Assembly: GCA_017506865.1 (NCBI GenBank) | Contig: JAFCMP010000457.1 | Location: forward strand, 558,001 to 622,000 | Direction of reading: 5' to 3' | Length of the DNA: 64,000 bases | Source of the DNA: Tribonema minus | Taxonomy: Eukaryota > Sar > Xanthophyceae > Tribonematales > Tribonemataceae | Shown here: piece after piece, positions 1-12,136 of the stretch | Layout of the letters: each line of letters starts with the position of its first letter | Position numbering within the stretch: the first letter of the stretch is position 1 | Notes under the pieces: model-generated | Told to the model about the DNA's origin: nothing | What the model saw: only the letters and a program-made list of their open reading frames with translations | Databases searched by the model: none | Made by a program: the position numbers and the translations under genes

Positions 1-326
1 GCAACTGTTATCTCATCTACGGGCACGTCTTTGTTTGAGTAGAAGGCCTTGACTAAGTGTACATATATGTGAAGCTCCAGAACCCTTGTAGTACATGACA
101 AGAGCAAGGCATCAAAGAAAATTTCAATGCTTCCTGGTCATGCATGCATGCCGCCATGTACCACACATTTCTTGTATAGCCACACTACATTGCGTTCTCA
201 TAGCCTGGTACATTCATCGCTGCTTGCATCAGTGCTAGGACTCTCCCAGAAATCAAACAGTGACCTAGGGGCTTCATTGCAGTTGAATGGCCTCTGACAT
301 GCACACTGAACATTGTGCTCAGGAGA

Positions 327-386
327 GGGATGTCGCGCTAGGGTAGTGAGCTCCTGCCTTGAGGGTGGAGCGTTCAAACCCCACAC
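327..386 (+). repeat. tRNA-like pol III promoter pair (possible SINE head or decayed tRNA)
   Basis: An A-box-like stretch near 332-345 (TCGCGCTAGGGTAG) and a B-box-like stretch at 371-381 (CGTTCAAACCC) are spaced as in a tRNA gene. I could not fold a convincing cloverleaf: the acceptor arms do not pair. The words around 350-362 (CTCCTGCCTTGAGG) recur at about 1567-1580, so it may be a tRNA-derived interspersed element rather than a tRNA. Confidence 0.25.
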
Positions 387-550
387 TTGAAGTACAAGCA
401 TCACAGTACCAGACTCAACCTCATGCGCATGTTGAGTGGTGAGCCACAGCGCTCGTGCCCTGCTGAGTGCGTACATGTGCACAGGTGCTGCCCGCGCGCT
501 AACGCAAAGTGGTGCGATGCTCTGCTGAAGTGCCCGGTTCTGCAGCGTAG

Positions 551-605
551 GCAGGCACTCGTGCTCTAACGCCAGATGTCACGCGTGCTCTAACGCCAAA
601 TGTCA
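551..605. repeat. Short tandem duplication, about 23 bp, two copies
   Basis: The phrase CGTGCTCTAACGCCAGATGTCAC is present twice in succession with one base difference (G/A). It lies just upstream of the visible rhomboid exon and has no evident function. Confidence 0.7.
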
Positions 606-708
606 CGACTTCAAGCACCCTCAAATCATGCACCATGCCCGCAAGTGGACAACGCGCGTACCAACAAGTGGAGCGCTGTTGCATGCTTTGCTGCCTGTCG
701 TGCTGCAG

Positions 709-1500
709 CGGTCAACCTCCTGCTGGGTCTGATGCCCTACCTTGACAACTTTGCGCACATGGGGGGCCTGGTGATGGGGTTCTTCTGCTCGCTGCCGCTC
801 CTCGTCATGCGCGCGGAAACCGCGCACGGCAAGCTGGTCGCCGTGTCCGTGCGGCAACGCATCCTGCAGGTATGCACCGGATAGCTCTTTTCTGGCCGTA
901 CTGTAGTTGAAGGCGTTCGCGCCGCCGTGCTGTCGACTAATGCAGGCCACATACCACGTTTGTGTGCGCCAGTGCTCGAAGGTGCACCTGCGCGCCGGCG
1001 CGGCGGGCAAGTGAGGTCATGGCACCTGATGGCAGTGCGGCGCGGCGCTTGGGGCTTGCTGCGTTTCGCCCATTATGCTGCAGTAAACTCAAGTTGCTTG
1101 AATCAACCACACTGTTATGTGCAACAACTGTGCATACATGCCGCTGCTAGGCCATCGCACAGTGCCACCGCCGCTCCGCACAACGCTCCGCACAGCACCA
1201 AAGCCGGGCTGGGTCATCGACCGCAACATTTCTGGCCATGCTGGCACAGGCTCCCTGCCGTCTTTGCCCGTTTTCCACACATGCTTCAGATGCTACGATT
1301 CTCATGCTTCAACTACCGTTTTTCCGCGCCCGCTGCTGTGCATGGCCTAGGCGTTGGGCCTGGTGACCAGCATAGCGCTGCTGGTTGCAGCGCTCGTGGT
1401 GCTCTTCGGCAGCGAAGAGGACAGCGTCAACGAGTGGTGCTCCTGGTGCAGCAACCTCAGCTGCGTTGAATTTCCCAAGGGTGACCCACTCTGGAGGTGA
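709..1500 (+). CDS. Rhomboid-family intramembrane serine protease, C-terminal exons (partial)
   Basis: Two exons are visible: about 709-869 and 1351-1500 (stop TGA), joined in phase 0 by a GT-AG intron. The first encodes the conserved late transmembrane region NLLLGLMPYLDNFAHMGG, including the histidine of the rhomboid Ser-His dyad and the GxxxG-like packing motif. The second encodes a last hydrophobic helix (SIALLVAALVVLF) followed by CSWCSNLSC, the cysteine-rich tail typical of plant and algal rhomboids. The catalytic GxSG exon is not visible, so the 5' part presumably lies left of the window and it is not possible to say whether the protein is an active protease or an inactive homologue. 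The acceptor at 709 is inferred; the exon might begin earlier, since the frame is open from 600. An additional small exon inside 870-1350 cannot be excluded. Confidence 0.8.
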
Positions 1501-4500
1501 GCAAAGGCAACATCGAGATGATGCCATGGGCAGTACAGGCTTTTAATCTTACGTCCATCCCCCGACTCCTGCCTTGAGGTGCATGACTTGTGTCCACCGC
1601 GCCATTGACCGCTTGTGCCAACACCATCAATGCTGTTGGAGAGTGTTGGAGCATAGCAGTTGCATGCTCACTGCTAGGGCTAGGGTTAACCCTAGTGAGC
1701 ATGTAAGTGCCATATGCCTAACCCTAGCAGTGAGCAGTAACTGCCATATGCCTAACCGCATGTAATTGTAGCAATGAGCATGTAACTGCCATATGCTCCA
1801 ACAGAGAGGAAGGAGCGAGGCGCAGCACTTGTGATGCGAGCCATGTCGAACTTCATGCCAGAGGACAACCTGACAGAAGCCACTGCAATCACAACAACAG
1901 GCATGCTCGCCTGGTTCATGAGCACTTCGCCGTGCCTGTACGCAGTATATTTTGGCATGGCATTAGCTGTCGGCCGTTGCAGCGGAAGCAGCCCTGACAG
2001 TCATGACCTCTGCATGCATGCAACGACGTTGACCGGTGAACAGCGGGTCAGCTCTGTGATGCGAGCCTCATAACCTGCGCCGTAGTTTTGCCGCTGCTTG
2101 ATAAATAATCAGTGCCAGCGCGCTGATGTTGCACAATAATTTCGGTGCTCCCTGGAGAAATATGCTCCACCACTCGAGCACTGTCAGTGCTGGTGTGCCG
2201 ATCAGAGTCATCAACACATGCACACGCGCCAAGCTTCAATTGCGGTTGAGCTGACATACACAAGCGCTGTACTCACTTCGTTAGCACCTCACTCGTACTT
2301 TGCGTTGCTGTGTTGTGCGCGTGCAGGTGCGATGAATGCAGTCAAGCGGGGTTTGAAGCTGTGGTGGGCGGTGATGGCAGCGTTGCACTTACATGCCCTG
2401 ACAGCACACACGTGCAAGTGGCAGCGGGCGGATGCAACTACGCCTCCAGCGATGAGCTAACACAGTGCTGTATAGCGAATTGCCTGTAGGGCTGCATTGC
2501 AGTGCAGCTACCCACTCACCATCAAGTTCGTCACCTGGTGTCAGTGATCCGAAGAAAGCCCTTATGTTTTCTGCAGCTCCGCAGAGCTCGCAGTTTGCTG
2601 TGTTGCCTGCGTCTGTGAATCCTAGACTGGCACGGCGTTTGTGAATATCGTTGCTGGTCGTTTGGTGCCAGCACATCATGCAGATGTAGTTTTGAGGTGC
2701 CATGCCATTTGCGGCAGAGTGAGCACATACACATTGGCATTGTGACACAAATGTTCAGGCTGTTTCTTTTTTGTACAGCTCACAACCACAGCAGGTACTT
2801 CCGAAGTCCACAAGTTCTGCTGCCAGCTTCAACTTCAGGTTGCACTAGCTGGAATGCGCTGGACCTCCCAAATGACAACGTTTGGAAACACATGCGTGGT
2901 TTCTCCACTTCAGTGCTTCAGAGTGCCATCTGTTGTGTCTTTGAGTGCATGATGCTTGTTGCAGCACTTGAGAGTGAAAATCATTGTGGCACCAAGTCGT
3001 CGCAGAGTAATTCGCGTCAACTCTCGCACAGGCAAGGTGATGATGATACACACAGGGTTTGTTGTCTTCGGAATGAACACATGCAAGTCGCCCCCTTGCA
3101 CTCATGTATTCCCCAACACCTCCTTATCCGCTGCAGCCTGTAGGCCGCTCAACTGACATTGTCTGACAAGCCTCAAACCCACCAGATGAGTCGAGATTGC
3201 CTACTTGCTAGCAGGGCAATGACACCAGTACCGGCTCGCAGCTCCTGTCGCGATGCTGCCAATGTCACCACATCGCCAAAGTGACAAGTTTGTAGCAATG
3301 GTAATCATGATGACACTACACTGTGGCACCGTGACCTACGCTGCTCAAACAATGGCTCAACCACGCCTTGGAATGACTTGCGCACTACTAGTAGCCACTG
3401 TGAACAGTCCTGACGCTAAACAGCGCCATGGCAACATCGTTGCTCACAATGGATGTTTCAACTGATGCAGTGGCTTCGCGACATGCCACGAGCAATGGCA
3501 TACCGCAAGAAACCGCTGCTGCCGCATTGTATACAGCGTCGCACTGCCGCGTACTGCGGGGCTCGCACTCATGTACACCGGCACGCGCATCTCACATCAT
3601 ATGCGAAAAGTCTGTTGAAGCTGCAAGGCTACCGCGCAGCCTTACAAAATGCTGCATGGTCTCTGAGTCAGCCCACAACTCTACTAATGTCGCCTTTGGA
3701 ACCACACGGGGTTCGCAAATGCATGGCTGGGCCCGGAAAGCGCCGTTGGCAATACTTAACCAGTAGGTGATTCCAAGGCCTGCCTGTGGTGGCCTTATCA
3801 TACAAGAACCTACAGCCCATGACCGCCTTGCATGGATGCTCATAGCCACTGCAATGCCCTGTGGCTAGCCCGTTGTTCGACTCTGCGGCACCCCACAAGC
3901 TCCTCGGTCTGATCAGGCCGACTGGAGGTGTGCATGGCACAGCACGTGTGCTAATCTGGTTCAGTCTGACTTAGGCTTGCCCTTGATGTACACAACTACC
4001 ATCTGCTCCAGACAGTGTCAAGCTCTCTGGATGGAATTCACCAGCTTATGGTTACCTCAGTCCGTGTGTGCTCACAGGAAGAACGCTCACTCACGCGCAC
4101 AGTGCGCCAGGGGCCTCATCATGTGCGTGCGCAGCCGGCGTGCCTTCCACACGGCACCGTGTGTAACAGAGCACACGGGGCACGCTAACTTATGGCTTGG
4201 TCCTTGCCACAATAGCGCCCCCGCATCGATACCACACGCACCACTATGCAAGAGAATGGTGTTGGACAGCACATGTGTTGTCAATTGTGCTGCTGTCATT
4301 GGTTCATCAATATGTCCATGCATCGCACATTGCGATGCTGCGAACTCCTTTGCATTGGGTGGATGTGGATACCATCTGTGGTTCAGACAGAGTCGCTCAT
4401 CACAATTCTGGCGCGTCACACTGATGGACACATGTTTCCAGCCAGCGCGTGGATATTGGTTGGCGGTCTGTAGGCGTCCAGAAAATGTTTGCGTGCAAAT

Positions 4501-5193
4501 GACTGCGTTTTGCGGAGTCTGCAAGGCACCGGCAGATTGCGCGAGCAACAGCAACCTGACGCAGTGTGGGCGAATCAATGTCGAAAGAGTGCAGTGCATG
4601 CACTAGCATTGGGTGTGACTGCACAGAGGTGACGTGCGCCGGGGGGGGTGGGTGCCTCGCTTGCCTTGCCTCTGGACTGCGCTCCTGTGTGAAAACAGCT
4701 AGCTGCCAGCTAGCGCACAGCAGCAAAGGTCAAAGAGCGAGGTAACCGTGGAGTGCTGACTCGACGTACTGTACTGTAGCATGATGAGTGTTCCGCGACG
4801 ACTCCCCGGGAAAAGTTAGTCGAGCCGGCCGAGCCGGCCGGTGTCGAGCGGACCGCACACCTGTGCTGGTGTTGGCAGTTAGACAGCTGGTCTCCTGGGT
4901 GACGCTGATGATGTAGCACCACCGCTTTCGCACAGCGCGTAAATCTTACCGCAACGTACAACCGAAGCAACACACAGGATTTCCTTTCTCTGAGTCACTC
5001 AGATGGGGTAGGTATTTATGGGCGTCGCTTAAACTCTTTGATCGCTGAAATAGCGGACAAGCCGCTCGCTTCGTGCTTCACAACACACACAGAGCATCTG
5101 CAGCAAGCGCGACACCAGCCAGCGCGCAGCTGCGGGGCTAGGAACGAGGCGCACCAGGAGCAGCCTGCACGCTCTACACTAGCGGTGCACACC
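1501..5193. other. Intergenic region, no supported gene
   Basis: Apart from the palindromic element at 1644-1803 I see no gene. Open frames of 170-209 codons exist on both strands at about 3977-4606, but they overlap each other, lack recognisable domains and have no splice or codon pattern like the real exons. The last part, 4790-4860, is rich in CGAGCCGGC repeats. The region leads into the promoter and first exon of the fusion oxidoreductase gene. Confidence 0.6.
1644..1803. mobile_element. MITE-like palindromic element with terminal inverted repeats
   Basis: The element starts with TGTTGGAGCATAGCAGTTGC and ends with the near-perfect reverse complement (CAACTG-like variant, then CATATGCTCCAACA). 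Internally it carries inverted and repeated copies of CTAGGGTTAACCCTAG, GTGAGCATGTAA and GCCATATGCCTAACC. The flanks are GAG on both sides, compatible with a 3-bp target-site duplication. No coding capacity (160 bp), so a non-autonomous element if it is mobile. Confidence 0.5.
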
Positions 5194-8100
5194 ATGAGTA
5201 GTTGTGCTACCGCTCGACGGCGGTGCAGAAGCAACCGGGCAGCATTAAGCGCGGCTTTGCTGGCGGTGGCGGTGCCTGCAGCGTATGGCGCTCAAGTCAG
5301 AGGATACACTGGCCAGCCTCCCATAGTGGTAGGTCCGCTGCTGCTTCTTGCCTCCTGTGTGCTGCATCTCCCGGAGGTTTATTCAGAGTTCCTGGTGGCG
5401 CGTCTAACCGACGGGCGGCACACCGGACAAGCCGCGACCCACAGCACCCATGTTGCAGCGACTCACACTCACCCTCTGTTATCTCATGTCTTGCTGTCTT
5501 GCAGCCCAGCAAAAAGCTCCCAGACCTTGTCGTGGAGCAAGTATGGAAGTTCGACGACGGCATCGTGGACGAAAATATGGGTGTAACTCACCTTGACTGG
5601 ATCCCGGGCACGGAGAAGGTCATTGTGGCCCGCAAGAAGGGCTACCTGCACATGTACGACACCATCGATGCCGGCGTGGACGAGTACAAGGAGGTTTTCG
5701 ACATGAACGTCGATGTCGCTAGTCTCGACGATCACGGTCTGCTCGGGTTTGCCTTCCACCCCAACTTTGGGAAGCCGGGCGTAGGCACCAACTCAGGTGA
5801 ACAGCTTGCCCTGCTCGCACAATGAAAGCTTGCCCGATTTTACCCTTCGTGTGCGTACTCGGGTTTACTGACGCGCTTGTCTCCGATGTGCTGTGTGCGT
5901 GTCGCAGTATTCATCCTTTACAGCGGACAGCCGAAGGATGTCACGCTGCTCCCCAACGACGCTGCGGTCGCACAGCTGCGCCCAGCTGGGTGGGGCCAGG
6001 GACCTCCGGGCACCAAGGGTTACGCTTGGGACGAGAGCGGCTACCTCTGTCCGGCGCTGGAGAAGCCGCTCAACAACTACGGCGGCAAGCTGTGCGAGAA
6101 GGTGTACTACATCGACCGCGTCCTATTCGACGTCGCAGCTGGCACGATGGTCAAGGACATCACCCTCTTCACCGGCGTATGCGGCTCCTCGTCGACGCAC
6201 GGCACCGGCGTCATTCAGCAGATCCCCGGAGGCTTCGCGTTCGCCATGGGCGACGGCTCCCTCTACGACGCCGTCCCGGCTGCTTTCCTGGAGCCTGTGT
6301 GGGCCCCCTGGGCCAACATTGACCCCGGGTTCCCCGTCGATGGCTGCTTTGATCCCGCCAAGGGTGCGGACCAGGGACAGTTCCGCGCGCAGAGGATGGA
6401 CTTCCCCAACGGAAAGGTCATGCTGCTGCCCACGGAGCTGATGGACTCTAAGGTGCCCATCCAGTACGAGGACCTGCTGGTCATCTCGCGCGGCTCGCGC
6501 CAGCCCTTCCGCATGTACTACCACGACAAGTCGGACACGCTGTTCCTCGCGGATGTTGGCCAGGTGAGCCTCCAGCAATTCACATTCATGAAGCAATTAC
6601 GTCATTGATCTGTTGCGCGTTGAGATGTTGCTGCGCAGCGAGTGTGAGTAAATCACGCAACCCGTTTCTATCCCTATGACAGATACGGTTTGCCATCTCC
6701 ATGTTGGCTTGACGGTCGCATCAAGCATGCACGCTAGTGGCTTGTGCATCACTCACATTTAATTATGATTATTGCAGATCATAGTAAAAACTGGTTTCAG
6801 CTGTTGAAGGGCATTTTGAAAACTGTGTGGCACGCGCTGCATGCATGTGTAAGTACGCCACACATTTTACTGCAGCCTTAGGTGCCACACTGTGAAGCTG
6901 CGATTTGTTGGCTTGATTACGCGAATACTTCAACGGCTTGATTACGCGAATACTTCAACGGCTGTTGACAAGACATGTATCATCACAAGTGCTGCACATA
7001 TGCATGAAGCAGAGCATTGCGCCGCAGTGCACTGCCGTTCTGCTTGCTTGCGGTTAGATTTAATTCTTCGAAGCACTCGCACGACAGCGACAAATGGCTG
7101 TCACCTGTGCTTGCCATTTCTGTGCAGCGTGTCAATGGTGCTGTTCACCAAATTCTGGCTTGTTCTTCACCGCTTCCCTAATTTTTGTGCGCAAGTACGT
7201 CCTATACCCCTACCCCAGAACCGAACCCCAGCACACACGCCCCAGCACACACGGCGCCTCGCGCGCACGTGAACCTTACTCATTCATACACGCTGGATTC
7301 TAACACGCACTTCCGTCTGCTGGCGCTGCGCGCAGGGCGACGGCCCCACCACGGAGCGTATCTTCCAGGGCGAGGGCATCAGCAAGCGCCTCACGCCCGC
7401 CATGTCCAAGACCCCCTACAACTGGGGCTGGCCGTGCGTGGAGGGCGTGTACGGCAGCGTGGAGGCCAAGTACGAGGCGCCCGACGTGTACGCGGTCTAC
7501 GACGCGGACAGCGAGCAGACGCGCGGCGCGTACCTGGCGCAGAACAACCTCGACACCTGCGCACGTGAGTGACGGCGTCCGTTTGCGCGCACGCATACAC
7601 GTATGGTGGTGGTGGTTGGCGGGGGTTTGCATGTGTGTGCTGGCGCGGTGGCGCGCGGCGCAGAATAGCCTCGGCAACTTCGCACGCGAGTGACGACGCG
7701 TCGCTCTTTTTTCTTCTTTTGCGCGCGGGGCTATGCATGTATCGTTGTGGTGGTGGGGGTGTGCGCGCATGCGCCGGCGCGGAATGGGCCTCGGCACGCA
7801 CGTGCACGAGTCGAGTCGCGAGTTGAGTCATAGTCGTGCACGCAGCCGGCGCGGTGTGCAGTGAACTGGGCACCGGAGGCGGTGGCGGCAGGGGCGCGCG
7901 TGTGATGCGTCAGGCTGCTTGACGCTCAACAACCTCGTCACCTGCGCACGCGGACGAGCATTTGCTGCTGCATGCGGTGACTTGCCGAGCGTAGTTGATG
8001 GGTGGGGGGTGCGTGTACGTTTTGGACGCGTTCTGGTCCAGGCGTTCAGCGGAGTGCGCTCATGCACATTTATGCTTTTAGCATTGATCGAGTGTGCGCT

Positions 8101-11100
8101 GCATGCCCGCATCAAACGCAGTCATGTCTGTCAAGCATGTACGTGTAGGCACTATTTTGGGGGGCACTGCTGCGCACTCAGCTCGGCCTTGCTGCAGTCA
8201 ACCTTGTGATCGTATCAGTTGTGAAGCCCGCTACCGTCAATCATGTTACGATTATTCACAACTGCCATGTGCAATCCACCCATACTCACCGCGCGCAGCT
8301 GCGACAGTTGGATAGATCATACACAACTTCACAACAGCAGCTTCAACTCACCTCTGAACCCCCCCCCCCCCCCCCCCCCCGTTTCCGCAGCCGTCTACGC
8401 AGCAGTTCAGGAGTACACTGGCATCGGCCCCCCAGCCGCGGGCGCCATGCCCGCCGGCACCGTGGCGGACGCCCAGTGGCGCGCGCCCATCTTTGAGTAC
8501 CGCGACGGCGTCATTGACCCGGAGTTCCCCGAGTACTGCCAGAACGACGGCACGGCGTCCATCACGGCGATGCACGTGTCGGACAGCAAGGCGCTGCCAC
8601 TCGAGCTGCAGGGCAAGCTGTTCTTCGGCGACCACGTCAAGGGCTGCGTGTGGTACTTTGACGCCGACGCGAACGGCGCGCCCGACGCCACCAAGCCGCC
8701 GCACGTGCTCATGACGCGCACCAACGCCGTCGACATCCGCACGGGCCCCGACGGGTGAGTGCCGCGGCACCGCTCTGTGACGCTCGCCACGACGGAACTG
8801 CCAGTGTATGTATGTATGTATGCGGCCTGATGTCTGTGCAGGCATGTAGAGTCTGCTTGTGACTGTATTGCGCTGCTCGTGACTGGATTGCGACTGCGCT
8901 CTCGGGGGGGTGCAGCGGCTCCCTCTGCCGACGATGATCATGGTGCCCGTGTTGTGCTTCCCTCCTCCTCCGCTGTCCGCGGTGATGCTGGACGTGTTGA
9001 TGGGGTGTGTCACCATAGCTTTTGCTTGTTTGGCACACAGCGCATGCGCCTTTCTGCGAATCTCGCCCATGCATGCGGCTAACATATCAACTTCAACCTG
9101 TAGCCCTTCTTGCTCCACACTCACATCTGCCCCCCCCACCCCCCCCCCTTTCAGCGCCCTCTACATCATCGACTACGACAACACGCGCATCACCCGCGCC
9201 TTCGCCCGCGGCAAGGGCCCCGGCGCCCTCAACGAGGGCCCCACGGACCCCCCCACCGCCGCCCCCACCCCCGCCCCCTTCGCCGTGCCCGAGGTCAACG
9301 ACGCGCTGCAGTGCTTTGACGGCGCGGGCATGCCCGAGCTGCAGTGGACGCGCAATGAGGACGGCACGTACGGCGGCGACCTGATCTTTGACGCCGTCAA
9401 CCTCAACACGCCCAACGGCGTCGTGCGCACGCGCGCGTTCAACTACATGGTGTCGGCGCCCGTCATCCGCATGAAGGTGCGCGCGCGCGCTGCGCGTTTG
9501 TGCGTGTGTGTGTGTGTGCGCGGCTGCGTGCCTGTGTGCGCTGTTGTGTCGCGGCTGCATAGCGTCGATGTGTGAGTGTGCGCGCGCCTCGTTTTTGCGG
9601 CAGTACTGTGTGGCGTGTGCGTTCATGGCAACTGTGAAGTGTTTCCAAGATGCCTGCTAAATGTGAGCAGCAGCGTGTATTTCGGTGAGTGTCTTCAGAA
9701 ATCCACAGGCAGTGTAGCATGACATGCCCTTACGACAACCATGCCCACAGTCACCATCTGACCCCCCCCCCCCCCCCCCCCCCCCATCCTTCCTCTCCCC
9801 CAGGCATGCAACACCTACAAGCTCAACGTAAACAACAACCTGGTGGACTGGCCCGTGGGCATCCAGGAAGCAGTCCCCAACAGCGTCCACGACCCCACCG
9901 TCATGAACATCCACCTGCACGGCCTGCACATCAGCGGCGAGGCGCCCAGCGACGATGTGTTCACTGTCGTCGCTCCCGGTGACACTGTGGAGTACACGTA
10001 CGCCGTGCCCTGCGACCACGCCGGCGGCCACCACTGGTGAGTGTCACGCGCCACGTCCTGCACGTGTGCTTGCTACTGCAGTGGAGCGCATGTGATTCTT
10101 AAGGTGGTGGTGAGGGTCATGCGCGATGCAAGTGTTGCGCTGGCTGCTGTTTCAGCGGAAGGTGACTGGGAGCAACTACTTCCTTGTGTAGAGGTGCTCA
10201 TTCTTCACATGTGAGTTTTGGTGCTCAATCATCAAGGACAGGGAGATTCACTGTTACAGAAGTGTTTCCTAGGCTGACATACTAATCAGGACGGAACTCA
10301 GAATTCCCCGCCGCGCGTCCTGACACATTGCCCCCCCCCTTGAAACTCTGTGACACCCCCTCCCCCTCCCCCCGTTCACCCCCCCCCCCCCTCCCCTCCC
10401 CTTCAACCTCACCCCCCAGGTACCACCCACACCACCACGGCAGCACGGCCCTGCAGCTGGGCGGCGGCGCGGCAGGCCTGCTCATCATCGAGCCCGGCCC
10501 GCGCGAGGCCTCCACCATCCCAGCGGCCTTCAGCACCATGCCCGAGCAGCACATGATCATCTACGACTTTGACCTCAAGACGCTTGCGAACGTCGCCGAC
10601 GGCTCCGGCGACCCCATCTTCGCCGCGCCCGACGGCGGCGCCGCTCAGACCTTCGCCATGGTCAACGGCTGCGGCAAGGTGCCCACGTTCCAGATCGAGG
10701 CGGGGCAGTGGACCAAGCTGCGCATCCTCAACGTGGGCGCCACGTACAACGTCGCGCTCACGCTCGCGCCGCCCGCCGCCGGCATCCTGCCGTGCGACGT
10801 CATGCTCATTGCCAAGGACGGCGTCCCCGTCAACGACGCGCCGCGCGCCGTGGCCAAGAACATGATGTTCATGTCCCTCGCGTCGCGCCTCGAGGTTGCG
10901 GTGCGCTGCCCCATAGCGACGCTCCCCGCGGCGCCCCACCTCTTCACCTACCAGCACTTCGGCGCGGCGGGCCTCGAGAAGCCGCCGACGATCGCCACCG
11001 TCACGGTCGTCGCGAGCTACCGCGACGCCGCGCCGGACCTGCCGCCGCTCGCGCCGTGCCGCGCGACGTACCTGACGTCGTCCGCGGCGGTGCCGCTGCT

Positions 11101-12136
11101 GCAGCGCGACGCGCCGTTCCAGATTGCGATGCGCGGCGACGGCATCAACTCGGAGAAGTTCACGGGCGAGGCGGAGGACTTCCACACGTTCATCCTCGAC
11201 AAGCCGCAGCGCTGGACGGTGGCGGGCTCGTTCCAGCACCCTGTCCACGTCCACGTGAACCACATGGAGATCGCCGCCGTGACGCCCGACAACGACATCG
11301 ACGGCATCCCCGAGTGGAACGTCGTCGGCGACTGGATCGACACGCTCGCGGTGCCCAACGGCGTCGACGTCTACGTGCGCGCGGAGCGCTTCACGGGCAA
11401 GATGATGATCCACTGCCACATCGCTCAGCACTCGGACCTCGGCGTCACCAAGGTGATGAACATTGTGCCCAACCCCGCGGCGATCGCGCCGCTCGCCGCC
11501 GCGCCCATCGCCGCCGGCGGGCCCGCCGACATCCAGGTGGCCGACTGGGGCACATGCCCCGCGCTCATCCCCGCGAGCACCCCCTTCAACGTCGGCGCGC
11601 CCGCCGCCGTCCCCGGCGTCATCCAGGCCGAGGAGTTCGATCTCGGCGGCGAGGGCATCGCGTACCACAACATCAACCTCGACCGCGGCGCGCCGCCCGC
11701 GATGCGCGCCGGCGAGGCGTCGGTCGAGATCGACACGATCGCGGTCGGCAAGGCGCAGGTCACGGCGGTCGGCTACATCCGCGACGGCGAGTGGCTCAAG
11801 TACAGCGTGAACATCGCCGCCGCCGGCTTCTACACGGCGTCGCTCACGGTCGCCGCCGCGCCCGCCCCCCTCCTGACCCCCCTCGGCATGCACTGGTCGC
11901 TGTGGCTCGACGTCGACGGCGGCTGCCCGGCGCCGGGGACCCCGGGCAAGCTGCTCACCGTGGCTGACGACAAGTGGAATGGCACGGGTGGCGCGCTCGT
12001 CTTTGCCGCGTACGACGCCCCCGGCTTCATGCGCATCCTGGCGCCCGGCCCACACACCATCACGCTGTGCTTCGAGGGCAACGCCGGCTTCGAGCTCGAC
12101 AGCCTCACCATCGCGGCGTGGAAGCCGGCGCCCTAG
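5194..12136 (+). CDS. Secreted fusion: PQQ-type glucose/sorbosone dehydrogenase + multicopper oxidase + CBM6
   Basis: Exons: 5194-5328, 5505-5796, 5908-6563, 7336-7564, 8391-8754, 9155-9476, 9804-10036, 10420-12136; all GT-AG, phases agree, 3948 nt, 1315 residues. Residues 1 to about 33 are a signal peptide (ALSAALLAVAVPAAYG). About 50-590 match the glucose/sorbosone dehydrogenase propeller (GLLGFAFHPNFG; GSRQPFRMYYH; ADVGQ; YNWGWPCVEG; TGPDGALYIIDYDN). A Pro/Thr linker (PTDPPTAAPTPAP) leads to a three-domain multicopper oxidase, about 625-1095, with all four copper motifs: HLHG (703-706), WYHPH (744-748), HPVHVH (1017-1022) and HCHIAQH (1075-1081). WYHPHHHG resembles bacterial CueO. Residues 1143-1315 match CBM6 (GVIQAEEFDLGGEG, DGEWLKYSV, GFELDSLTIAAW). 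Inferred: secreted or wall-bound oxidase acting on polysaccharide-derived sugars or phenolics. The ATG is in a good context (CACCATGA). Substrates and PQQ use are unknown. Confidence 0.88.
6911..6960. repeat. 25-bp tandem duplication in an intron
   Basis: GGCTTGATTACGCGAATACT plus TCAAC is present twice without interruption, inside the third intron of the fusion oxidoreductase gene. No function suggested. Confidence 0.8.
7540..7958 (+). repeat. Decayed tandem copies of an exon/donor boundary inside an intron
   Basis: The end of exon 4 of the fusion gene (CAGAACAACCTCGACACCTG then CGCACGTGAGTGACG) recurs with mismatches at about 7661-7700 (CAGAATAGCCTCGGCAACTT then CGCACGCGAGTGACG), more weakly near 7776-7812, and again at 7925-7950 (CTCAACAACCTCGTCACCTG). 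The first offset is 121 bp. Only the first copy has the open frame that joins the next exon; in the second copy the donor GT is changed to GC. Confidence 0.6.

Noticed and set aside
3977-4606. 209-codon (+) and 170-codon (-) overlapping frames
   Set aside because: No domain, no splice context, mutually overlapping, composition like spacer DNA.
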